The notes below the pieces were generated by a model, which was not told the origin of the DNA, did not search any database, and saw only the letters and a list, made by a program, of their open reading frames with translations. 64,000 nucleotides of DNA. Origin: Rhodoferax bucti. GTDB lineage: Bacteria > Pseudomonadota > Gammaproteobacteria > Burkholderiales > Burkholderiaceae_C. Positions within the stretch are counted from its first letter, which is position 1. Each line of letters begins with the position of its first letter. The stretch is from contig NZ_VAHD01000004.1 of the NCBI RefSeq assembly GCF_005876985.1, positions 62,001-126,000 of the forward strand. The letters run 5' to 3'. Shown here one piece after another: positions 46,596-54,900 of the stretch. The position numbers and the translations under genes were made by a program.

Positions 46596-48866
46596 TCAGC
46601 GGCCCGCGGGCTTCGGGGCCTGCGCTTTGACGCCCGCGCCGCGCACTTCGAGCCGCACCTGGTCGAGCACCTTGCCCTTGGCGTCCACGATCTGAATCAC
46701 ATGCCGGCCCGGCCAGGGTAGCCACAACGCGGTGTTGCCTTTGGCGACTTGCTTGCCGTCGATCAACCAGCGCAAGTTGCTGCCTTCGGCCTCCAGGCTC
46801 AGGCGCTGGGCCTGGGGCGGAATGTCGGGATCCAGTGCGAGGATGGTGCCGCTGGTGGGGGCGGTGATGCGTGCGGTGCTGGACGCGCTGTTGCCGGGAG
46901 GTTTTGCATCATTTTGGCCTCTAGCGCTCGTGGAATGTGCGCGAGAAGCTCCTTTTTCCATAGCAAAGCTAGTCTGCTCGGTGCCGCTAATGAACCATTC
47001 GCTACGAGGCGCTTCGCTTTCCACCGTCACCGTTTTTTGCACCAGACCTGTCGGGGGCTGGGGGGCGCGGCTGCTGCGCTGGCGGTGGAGCTGGTGCATC
47101 ACCGCGGCCCAGATAGGGGCGGCGCCGGTGGTGCCGCTCACATCCCACATGGGGGCGCCGCTGGCGTTGCCCACCCACACGCCCACGGTGTAGCGCTGGC
47201 TGTAACCCACGGCCCAGTTGTCGCGCATGTCTTTGCTGGTGCCGGTTTTGACTGCGGCCCAGAAGCGGGTGGCCAGCACGCTGTCGGTGCCGAAGGTGCG
47301 GGCACGGGCCATGGGGTCGCTGAGGATGTCGCCTACGATAAAGGCCGCCCGCGCATCCAGCGCCGGGCTGAAGGGCGGAGGCGCGCGGCCCACGGTGAGC
47401 CGGGTGGGGCTGGCGCGGCCACCATTGGCCAGTGTGCGGTAGCTGTTGGTCAGGTTGAGCAGCGTGGTTTCTGCGCTGCCCAGGGCCAGGCTGTAGCCAT
47501 AAAAGTCGCCACTTTCCTTGAGCGGCATTCCCATGCGGGCCAGCTGTTTCTGAAAAGCGTCGGGCGACACCATGACCAGCGTGCGCACTGCCGGCACATT
47601 GAGCGAGGCGCCCAGTGCGGTGCGGGCCGAGACCCAGCCTTTGAACTGGCGGTCGTAGTTCTGCGGAATGTAGAGGCCGCCGGTGGTCTGGATTTGGGTG
47701 GCCGAGTCCTCGAGCAGGGAGGCGGCGGTGATGCGCCGCTCCGCCAGCGCCTGCCCGTACAAAAACGGCTTGAGCGTAGAGCCGGGCTGGCGCAGCGAGG
47801 TCACAAAGTCCACCTCAGGCGCAGCGCTCAGGGGGCCGCTGCTGTTGACCCAGGCCAGTACCTCGCCACTGGCGTTGTCCAGCACCAGCAAGGCGGCATC
47901 TTCCACATGCCGACCACTCAGCTCGCGCAACTGGGTTTGCAGTGCCTGCTGGGCAAAACGCTGCAGGGGCGCGCTCAAGGAGCTGCGTATGGTGGCGGGT
48001 GCTGCGGCATCTGACGCTCCATCTGTCGAACGTGAGCGGGCCAGCTGGCGCGCCACATGCGGGGCGATGCCCTCGCTTGCCGCAAAGTCGCGGCGGGCCA
48101 AGGCGGACGCCACAAACAGCTCCATGGCTTCGCAGCCGCCGCTGCTTGGGCCTGCGGCCTTGTTTGCGCTGGGGGGCTCCAGGGTTTTGAACACACTGCA
48201 GGCCCGCTGGGTGACCTGTGCCTCTTTGGCATTGGGCGCGCGGATCAGGGCGGCGGCCATGGCGGCCTCGCGGTGGTCCAGGCCGTGCGGGGCCTTGCTG
48301 AAGAGGCTGCGGCTCAGCGCATCAATGCCCACCAGCTCGCCCCGAAAAGGCACGAGGTTGAGGTAGGCCTCCAAAATCTGGTCTTTGCGCCAACCGCGCT
48401 CCAGGTTCTCGGCGGCTATGGTTTGGCCCAGCTTTTGTACGATGCTGCGGCCGGAGTTGCTGCGCTTCAAATCCTCGTCCAACAAGCCGGCAAGCTGCAT
48501 GGTGATGGTGGAGGCGCCCCGGGTTTTGGTGTTCCACAGGTTGGCCCAAGCGGCGGCGGACACGGCCCGCCAGTCCACTCCGCTGTGCTCGTAAAAGCGT
48601 TTGTCCTCGCTCAGCACTAGCGCCGTGCGCAGCGCAGGCGACACATCGGCCAGCGCCACCCACTGCCCGCGGCGCACGTTGGTGTCGGTCCGCAGGCGGT
48701 GCAGCACTTCGCCTTGGCGGTCCAGCAGCAAGGTGTCGGAGGGTTGGTAGCCAGCCTTTACTTGCTCAAAAGTGGTCTTGGCGCCCGCCGAATGTGCGCA
48801 AGCAGCTATCAAAAGCGTAGCAAAAGTGAGGCGCAGCCTGCCTGTAGCCTTGGTGACCTTGGGCAC
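46596..48866 (-). CDS. pbpC: Penicillin-binding protein 1C
   Basis: About 756 residues. Order: export signal, GT51 glycosyltransferase (ALVLSEDKRFYEHSGVDWRA, ASTITMQLAGLL), transpeptidase with SxxK in RQPGSTLKPFLYG, SxN in SLNVPAV and KTGTS, then the PBP1C C-terminal domain. The N-terminal hydrophobic core (FATLLIAACAHSAGA) and a linker before the C-terminal domain (EKGASRAHSTSARG) are both encoded by dispersed repeats. The hydrophobic stretch is short for the usual membrane anchor and ends in L-I-A-A-C, a possible lipobox. The open frame starts at GTG 48917; the GTG at 48866 gives a cleaner signal. PBP1C often sits beside an alpha-2-macroglobulin gene; here that gene is 3 kb upstream on the same strand. 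Confidence 0.9.
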   Translation of the reverse strand: MPKVTKATGRLRLTFATLLIAACAHSAGAKTTFEQVKAGYQPSDTLLLDRQGEVLHRLRTDTNVRRGQWVALADVSPALRTALVLSEDKRFYEHSGVDWRAVSAAAWANLWNTKTRGASTITMQLAGLLDEDLKRSNSGRSIVQKLGQTIAAENLERGWRKDQILEAYLNLVPFRGELVGIDALSRSLFSKAPHGLDHREAAMAAALIRAPNAKEAQVTQRACSVFKTLEPPSANKAAGPSSGGCEAMELFVASALARRDFAASEGIAPHVARQLARSRSTDGASDAAAPATIRSSLSAPLQRFAQQALQTQLRELSGRHVEDAALLVLDNASGEVLAWVNSSGPLSAAPEVDFVTSLRQPGSTLKPFLYGQALAERRITAASLLEDSATQIQTTGGLYIPQNYDRQFKGWVSARTALGASLNVPAVRTLVMVSPDAFQKQLARMGMPLKESGDFYGYSLALGSAETTLLNLTNSYRTLANGGRASPTRLTVGRAPPPFSPALDARAAFIVGDILSDPMARARTFGTDSVLATRFWAAVKTGTSKDMRDNWAVGYSQRYTVGVWVGNASGAPMWDVSGTTGAAPIWAAVMHQLHRQRSSRAPQPPTGLVQKTVTVESEAPRSEWFISGTEQTSFAMEKGASRAHSTSARGQNDAKPPGNSASSTARITAPTSGTILALDPDIPPQAQRLSLEAEGSNLRWLIDGKQVAKGNTALWLPWPGRHVIQIVDAKGKVLDQVRLEVRGAGVKAQAPKPAGR
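46916..46967 (+). repeat. Dispersed double-hairpin repeat, copy 6 (inside pbpC)
   Basis: GGCCTCTAGCGCTCGTGGAA, then TGTGCGCGAGAAGCTCC, then CCATAGCAAA. It lies antisense to pbpC and encodes a linker before the C-terminal domain. Confidence 0.75.
48781..48825 (+). repeat. Dispersed double-hairpin repeat, copy 7 (pbpC signal sequence)
   Basis: GCGCCCGCCGAATGTGCGCA, then AGCAGCTATCAAAA, then GTAGCAAAA. Antisense to pbpC; its complement encodes FATLLIAACAHSAGA, the hydrophobic core of the export signal. Confidence 0.75.
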
Positions 48867-48928
48867 GGTGTGCCAAGTTTGGTCTGCGTAAACTGTGTTG
48901 ATCTGCAACCCACCCACCTTTTGCTCTT

Positions 48929-50029
48929 ATGTCTAACGCCGCACCCTTGTTCCAGCCCTTCAGCTTCAAAGGCTTGAAGCTTGCCAACCGCATTGTCATG
49001 GCACCCATGACCCGTTCTTTCTCGCCCGGCGGCGTGCCCACTCCGGCGGTGACCGAGTATTACCGCAAGCGCGCTGCTGCCGCTGTGGGACTGATTGTTT
49101 CCGAAGGCACGGTGGTGCAGCGCCCGTCCGCCGCCAACGACCCTGATGTGCCGCACTTCTGGGGCGATGCCGCCCTGGCCGCTTGGCAAGACGTCATCAA
49201 CTCCGTGCACCAGGCCGGTGGCGTGATGGCGCCACAGCTCTGGCACGTGGGCGCAGCCCGCAACCCGCGCACCACCTGGACAGCGCCACCGCCCGTGGAT
49301 TCGCCCTCCGGCCTGTCGCGCCCCGGCAAAGCCTTTGGCGAGCCCATGACAGACGAGGCCATTGCCGACACCATTGCCGCCTTTGCAAAGGCCGCCGGTG
49401 CCGCCAAGCGCCTGGGCTTTGACACCATTGAGCTGCATGGCGCCCATGGTTACTTGATCGACCAGTTCTTCTGGGAAGGCACCAATGTGCGCACCGACAA
49501 ATACGGTGGCGACTTGGTGGCCCGTGGCCGCTTTGCCGCGGAAATCTTGAAGGCCGTGCGCGCCGAAGTGGGCCCGGACTACCCGGTCATCATCCGCCTC
49601 TCGCAGTGGAAGCAGCAGGATTACGCTGCCCGCATTGCTCAGACGCCCGACGAGATGGCCGCATGGCTGCAGCCACTGGCTGACGCAGGCGCAGACATCT
49701 TTCATTGCTCGCAGCGCCGTTTCTGGGAGCCGGAGTTTGAAGGCTCTGACCTGAACTTTGCCGGCTGGGCCAAAAAGCTCACCGGCCGCCCCACCATCAC
49801 CGTGGGCTCGGTGGGCCTGAGTGGTGAGTTCATCGCGGCTTTTGGAGGCGAAAGTTCCAAGCCTGCTTCGCTGGACGAACTGCTGCGCCGCTTTGATCGG
49901 GGCGACTTTGACCTGGTGGCAGTAGGCCGGGCGCTCATTAGCGACCCGGATTGGGCTGTGAAGGTGCGTGACGGCCGCGAGGCGGAGTTGTCGAACTTCT
50001 CGCCGGCAGCGCTGGGCACCTTGGTCTAA
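48929..50029 (+). CDS. Old yellow enzyme family NADH:flavin oxidoreductase
   Basis: A 366-residue FMN TIM barrel. Motifs: FKGLKLANRIVMAPMTRSF, APQLWHVGAARNP, the FMN and substrate histidine region IELHGAHGYLIDQFFWEGTN with RTDKYGG, and TVGSVGLSGEF plus VAVGRALISDPDW. Members reduce activated alkenes such as enones or nitro compounds, with NAD(P)H. The native substrate is unknown. The ATG is at 48929, divergent from pbpC; if pbpC used its earliest GTG the two genes would be 11 bases apart. A LOG-like gene follows after 8 bases. Confidence 0.9.
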   Translation: MSNAAPLFQPFSFKGLKLANRIVMAPMTRSFSPGGVPTPAVTEYYRKRAAAAVGLIVSEGTVVQRPSAANDPDVPHFWGDAALAAWQDVINSVHQAGGVMAPQLWHVGAARNPRTTWTAPPPVDSPSGLSRPGKAFGEPMTDEAIADTIAAFAKAAGAAKRLGFDTIELHGAHGYLIDQFFWEGTNVRTDKYGGDLVARGRFAAEILKAVRAEVGPDYPVIIRLSQWKQQDYAARIAQTPDEMAAWLQPLADAGADIFHCSQRRFWEPEFEGSDLNFAGWAKKLTGRPTITVGSVGLSGEFIAAFGGESSKPASLDELLRRFDRGDFDLVAVGRALISDPDWAVKVRDGREAELSNFSPAALGTLV

Positions 50030-50037
50030 GGCACGCC

Positions 50038-50550
50038 ATGGCCACGACGATCCGCCGACGGCAGGTATGTGTGTTGGGAAGTGCAGAGCCCGGCTCGGCG
50101 GCGTATGCACTTGCTGGTGAGGCCGGCCGCCTGATGGCGGGGCTGGGCATCACGGTGGTCAGTGGCTGTGGCAGCCCGGCCACCCGCCATGCCGCCGAAT
50201 GCGCGGTGGCTGCAGGCGGGCAGGTGCTGAGCATCATCCCCGAAGGCGAAATGCCGTCGCCCGATTGGCCTGCCACCGTGGTGGTGCCTTCAGGTGTGGG
50301 GGATGCGCGCAATTTGTTGATGGCCCTGGCGGGCGACGCCTGCCTGGTCATAGGCGGGCGGGCCGGCACCATTTCGGAGGTGTGCCTGGCCTGGTTGCAC
50401 AAACGGCCCTTGCTGCCGCTAACCGGCTGCGGCGGCTGGTCCGATCAGCTGGAGCAGAACCCGCCGGATGAGCGCAAAAACTCACCCATATTGCCTTGGG
50501 TTTCGGTGGCAGAGCTGGAAGCGCGCTTGAAAGCGTTGGGACTCGCTTAA
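50038..50550 (+). CDS. SLOG/LOG-family Rossmann protein (TIGR00725-like)
   Basis: A 170-residue protein: VCVLGSAEPGSAAYALAGEA with a phosphate loop, VVSGCGSPATRHAAECAVAAGG, and the later VIGGRAGTISEVCLAWLHKRP, which replaces the PGGxGTxxE motif of lysine decarboxylase-like (LOG) cytokinin enzymes. Members may bind nucleotides or act as phosphoribohydrolases. The missing proline-glycine pair makes the enzymatic call uncertain. It is 8 bases after the old-yellow-enzyme gene and probably co-transcribed. Confidence 0.72.
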   Translation: MATTIRRRQVCVLGSAEPGSAAYALAGEAGRLMAGLGITVVSGCGSPATRHAAECAVAAGGQVLSIIPEGEMPSPDWPATVVVPSGVGDARNLLMALAGDACLVIGGRAGTISEVCLAWLHKRPLLPLTGCGGWSDQLEQNPPDERKNSPILPWVSVAELEARLKALGLA

Positions 50551-50564
50551 GGCTAATGCCTGCG

Positions 50565-50924
50565 TCAGAGCAGGTAGAGTGCAGCCAAGCCCAAAACGGC
50601 GGGCACGGTCTGGATGTACAGAATGCGCACCATCACCGTGACCGCACCCCATACGCCTGCCACCGCCACGCAGGCCAGCCCGAAAGTGGCAAATGCCTTG
50701 GCTATCGCCGGGTCGGGGTAGACCAGGCCCAGCAACAGGGCAGCGGCCAAAAATCCGTTGTAGCAGCCCTGGTTGGACATGGCCGCCTTGCGCGCCTCCA
50801 CCTCGGACGGCGGAATGCCAAATACCTTTACCCCACGGCTCTTGTAGAGCACGGTTTCCAGCAGAAAGATGTACACGTGGATCAGGCAGACCAGTGCAAT
50901 GAGGGTTGGGGCTAGGAAGTGCAT
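50565..50924 (-). CDS. DUF1304 membrane protein
   Basis: A 119-residue protein with four hydrophobic segments (LIALVCLIHVYIFLLETVL; NGFLAAALLLGLVY; FATFGLACVAVAGVWGAVTV; VPAVLGLAALYLL) and the conserved QGCYNGFLA and EARKAAMSNQG blocks of DUF1304, a small inner-membrane family without known function. The start at 50924 (MHFLAPTLIALV) is taken since an upstream in-frame methionine at 50978 adds an unlikely polar leader. Confidence 0.85.
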   Translation of the reverse strand: MHFLAPTLIALVCLIHVYIFLLETVLYKSRGVKVFGIPPSEVEARKAAMSNQGCYNGFLAAALLLGLVYPDPAIAKAFATFGLACVAVAGVWGAVTVMVRILYIQTVPAVLGLAALYLL

Positions 50925-51019
50925 GGGGTTTGCCTTTGGAGGTGGATATGGCGCGAAGAATACCCACTTGCTGTGCAAGCGCGGGCCATACTTGACGCCT
51001 GCGTTACACCCACCGCCCC

Positions 51020-51487
51020 ATGACCGTCCACACCACCCTGCACCTCGGTGCCGACATCAGCAACATTCTCTGCACCGAAGCCGGTAGCGTCGTCTTGCAA
51101 CAAGAGCTGCCGCTGGGCACCGCATCGCTGGCACGCCAATGGATGCGTCACACGCCGCCTACGCCGCTGGACATTGAGCACGCGATCGAACAGACCGAAG
51201 ATGTGGTGATGCCACTGGCAGCCAAGCTGGCTCGCACGGAGCAGTTGCAGCTAAGTGGATCAGGCGCTGCGTTGATTCTGCAAGCGGTGAGCGCTGCGCC
51301 GGATGCCGCGCTGCATTGGAGCCTGGAGGAAGTGGAAGACCTGTTCAACCGCATCGCCATGGTCAGCCAAGGCCGGCCTAGCGGGCAAGAGGCTTTGCCG
51401 ACGGCGCCGGAGTTTTATGCGGCGATGGTGATCCTGCGGGAGTGTTTGCACCACCTGAGGTTTGATGGGGTGATGTTGCGGGCTTAG
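51020..51487 (+). CDS. Hypothetical protein
   Basis: A 155-residue soluble protein not recognised by me: MTVHTTLHLGADISNILCTE, then PLDIEHAIEQTEDVVMPLAA, a possible glycine turn LQLSGSGAALILQA, and ALPTAPEFYAAMVILRECLH. Predominantly helical, acidic in the middle, without signal peptide or obvious catalytic motif. GC content and codon use fit the surroundings, so it is probably a real lineage-specific gene. It is divergent from the DUF1304 gene. Confidence 0.65.
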   Translation: MTVHTTLHLGADISNILCTEAGSVVLQQELPLGTASLARQWMRHTPPTPLDIEHAIEQTEDVVMPLAAKLARTEQLQLSGSGAALILQAVSAAPDAALHWSLEEVEDLFNRIAMVSQGRPSGQEALPTAPEFYAAMVILRECLHHLRFDGVMLRA

Positions 51488-51498
51488 CCCTTTTCACT

Positions 51499-51948
51499 TC
51501 AATGCTGAACAATGTAGACGCCTTCAATTTGGCCATCTGTGTTGAAGTGGATGTCGAGGGAGTCGAAATCGATCCGAAGCCCGCTGCACATGCCAAGGTA
51601 GTACTGGTGCACTGAGTCTTTGATTATGTCGGGCTTGCCGAGTAACGCTTCCACGTCATGCGTGGTTTGGCCTGCACGAAGGATGTTGGTTTTTATGTCG
51701 TGCGCCATCCCGCCGCGATAGCAGAAAAAATCATCTGCTTTTTTGCTGAGCAACTTCCATTCTTGCGGATGGAAGTTGGATGTTTTGAATATTCCTCCGG
51801 TAAACAGCCAGTACTGCCAACCCAGCAAGAGGAGGAAGGCTCCAAGAGCAACAACCATCAAGGTACCGACCACCCGCCACGCACCCCATGTCCTAAGTAA
51901 TTGAACTCCGGCTTCGGGCGACTCATTTTCATTGCGAGTGTTGCCCAT
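51499..51948 (-). CDS. Membrane-anchored BamE-like small protein
   Basis: A 149-residue protein with one N-terminal transmembrane helix (VVGTLMVVALGAFLLLLGWQ) and a periplasmic domain ending LRAGQTTHDVEALLGKPDII, YYLGMCSGLRIDFDSLDIHF and GQIEGVYIVQH. The G-x-T-x-x-x-V-x-x-x-L-G-x-P pattern is that of the SmpA/OmlA (BamE) fold. A GTG at 51954 would overlap the macroglobulin stop by 4 bases (GTGA); an ATG at 51948 is 2 bases after it. In either case it is translationally linked to the upstream macroglobulin gene. Function is unknown. Confidence 0.65.
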   Translation of the reverse strand: MGNTRNENESPEAGVQLLRTWGAWRVVGTLMVVALGAFLLLLGWQYWLFTGGIFKTSNFHPQEWKLLSKKADDFFCYRGGMAHDIKTNILRAGQTTHDVEALLGKPDIIKDSVHQYYLGMCSGLRIDFDSLDIHFNTDGQIEGVYIVQH

Positions 51949-51950
51949 CT

Positions 51951-54900
51951 TCACTTCACCCCCACCACTTTCACCCGCGCATTCGGCGCCTCCCCAAACA
52001 TCTCCGGCGCGTACATCGCTTCCACGCGTGAGGGCGGCAGCGAAAACTCACCCACGTTGTTCAGGCGGATGGTGTATTCCATCTTGACCACGCCCTTGGG
52101 CAGGTACTCGTAGTAGCTGCGGAAGGATTCGAAGCTGCGTTCTTCGAATGCGGCCCAGCCGTAGCCTTCTTTCTTCTCGCCCTGCGTGGCGATCTCGCTG
52201 TCGCGGCCCAGGCCGCTGCCCAGAATCGTGGCGCCGCCGGGCACGGGGTCGGTGATGGCGACCCAGGTCATATCGGCGCTGGCGTTCACCTCAATGCTGA
52301 TGCGCAGCACGTCACCGCGCGTGTAGCTGCCGGCCGGCAGGCTCTTGTTGGCCTGCTCCACAGGAGTGATGGTTTTCTTGATCTGGTAGCCTGCAAAGAA
52401 CGGTGCTTTCAGTTGCACCGCTGCTACTGACTGCAGTGTGAGCCACGGCTTGCCCGCGCCCTGGTGGGTCACGTTCAAGGTGTCTTTGACCGCAGTTTTG
52501 CTCCAGGGCAAGAACATGGTGTTGTTCTTTAGGTTGCCAGGCGAAGCAGGGGCGCCGAAGATGCTGGTCTGGTGTGCAGCGCCCGAAGCATCGGTGGTCT
52601 TGATGCGCTCGACCTTGCTCCAGTCCACTGCCGCTGAGCCTGTGCTCATCGAAGTCTTGGTTGTGCCTGCCACTGGCACGGCTTCAAACTTGGCGCTGAA
52701 CTTTTCCAGTGCCAAGCCGCCCCACAGGTTGGCGGTGGTGGTGTGCCAGGCGCCGTTTTGTTGGCGGCTGATGAAGCCGTTGGCCAGGCGGCCCATATCG
52801 TCTTTCCAGGCCGGGTCGTCCAGCACACTCAAGATGAGGCGCGCGGTGTTCACGTCTCCGCTTTGCATCAGCCACCACCAGTAGTCTTCCTTCTCGCTGC
52901 TGAAGATCATCTTGGTGCCCTGGTAGCTGATGCGGCTGCGCAGGATTTGGTTGGCCTCGGCCAAACGCTTGTCGCGCTCGGGTACATCGCTCACGCGCTT
53001 CAAGATGTTGAGCCAATCAAGCACCGCATGCGTGGGCCACTGGTTGGGCGCGATGGTGATACTGTTCACCATGCGGCCTTGGGCCTTGCCATAGCGCGAC
53101 AGTGCTTCGATGGCGGCCAGCTTGCGCATGTCCAGGTCTTTGCGGGGGCTCCAGAACTCGCGCTGGATGCGGCCTTCCACAAAGGCGATCAGGCCGCGCT
53201 CCATGGGCGCGCGTATCTCGTCGCTCAGAGCAAACGCCGGGTCAATGCTTGAAGCCTCGTGGGTCGCAGCCAGCAAGTAGGCGGTCAGCGTGTCACTGCC
53301 GCGATTGGCCTCTCCATCGCGCGGCGGGAAGTAGTTGGCCAGGCCGTCGCTGTCCAGGTAGCTCGGTATTTGCGCGGCTACGGTTTGCCACAGCTTGCCA
53401 TCGCGCAGGCCCACGCTCTTGCTGGTCTTTTGCTCCAGGCAGGCAAAGGGGTAGAGGGCAAACCAGTCTTTCACGCCCGGCAGGCCTTCGGCCAGCTTGG
53501 GTTGCAGCGCCATCTTCAGGCCGCCACGGCCGGGCAGAGCATCGGCAGGCGCATTCACGTCCATGGTGAGCGGACCGTCAATCTGTACCAGCGTGGCCTG
53601 CTGCACCGTGAGCGGCACGGCAGGCACGATGCGTTGGCGGGCCTTCAGCGCGTCTTTGGCGCCGCTGATGGTGTCCTTGGCCTCAATCTCCCACAGGATG
53701 GCCTCGTTGCGGCTCAAGGCGAGCTGTGCGGGGGCAGTCACGTTCCATGCAACCTCACGGGCATCTCCCGCAGGTATATCAACGGTTTGTTGCTCTAAAT
53801 TTAATAGCGCTGCCCGGGGGGTGACGAGCACCTTCATGGCCTGCTTGGTGGTGTTGCGCAGCGTGAGCTGGGCGCGGAACTGGTCGTCCTCACGCACTAG
53901 GGGCGGCAGGCCGCTGATGATTTGCAGGTCTTGCGTGGCGCGGATGCTGGTGCTGCCGGTACCAAACAAGCCGCTGGAGGCATCTGCCACCGCAACAATC
54001 TTGAAGGTGGTGAGTGCATCGTTGAGTGGCACGGTCACCTGGGCCTGGCCATTGGCGTCCAGCTTGAGTGCTGGCTTCCAGAGCAGCAGGGTCTCCAACA
54101 GCTCACGCGCACCGCTGTGGCCGCCCCCGCCACCGGGTGCCACGGCCTTGCGGCCATAGTGACGCCGGCCGATGATTTCCATTTGCGCGGTGGATGTTTC
54201 TACGCCCCAGCTGCGCCGCTGCAACATGGCATCGAGCAGGTTCCAGCTGCGATTGGGCATCAGCTCCAGCAGGGCCTGGTCCACGGCGGCCAGGGCCACC
54301 TCCGCATTGGCGGCGGGCTGGCCGTTGGGCAGCTTCACGGTGATGGTGACTTGCGCCTTGCCGCGCACGGCGTAGCTTTCCTTGTCGGCCTTCACGCTCA
54401 CGGCCAGTTCATGCGCCTTGGTGCCCACGCGGATTTCGGCCACGCCCAGACGGAAGGCGGGCTTGCTCAAGTCCACCAACGCGGTGGGCGCTACGTACTC
54501 GCGCCCCTCGTACCAGAAGCTGGTCCACCACTCACGCGGGGCCTTGTAGCCCCAGGTGAAGAAGCTGTACCACGGCACCTCGCGCAGGCGGCCGCGCAGC
54601 ACCAGTGCGCTCACATACACATTGGGCCCCCAGCCTTCCTGAATCTTCAGGCTGATGGTCGGGTCTTGCCCGTTGAGCTGCACCACCTCGGTCTGCACAA
54701 TGCCTTCGCGCTCCACGGCCACCAGGGCCGTGGCAAAGCGGAAGGGCATGCGCACCTGGAACTTGGCGGTCTCGCCCGGTTGGTAGCTCTTCTTCTCGGG
54801 CAGCAGGTCGATGCGATCGGTATTCTCACCACCAAACCACAGCTCGCCCTGCTTGGTGACATACACGCTGCTGGCCGCCTGGATGCTGTTGCCACTGCTG

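Noticed and set aside
53787-53813. Possible ninth copy of the dispersed repeat (TGCTCTAAATTTAATAGC)
   Set aside because: Only a loose match to the right hairpin, with the joining element changed; not distinguishable from chance.
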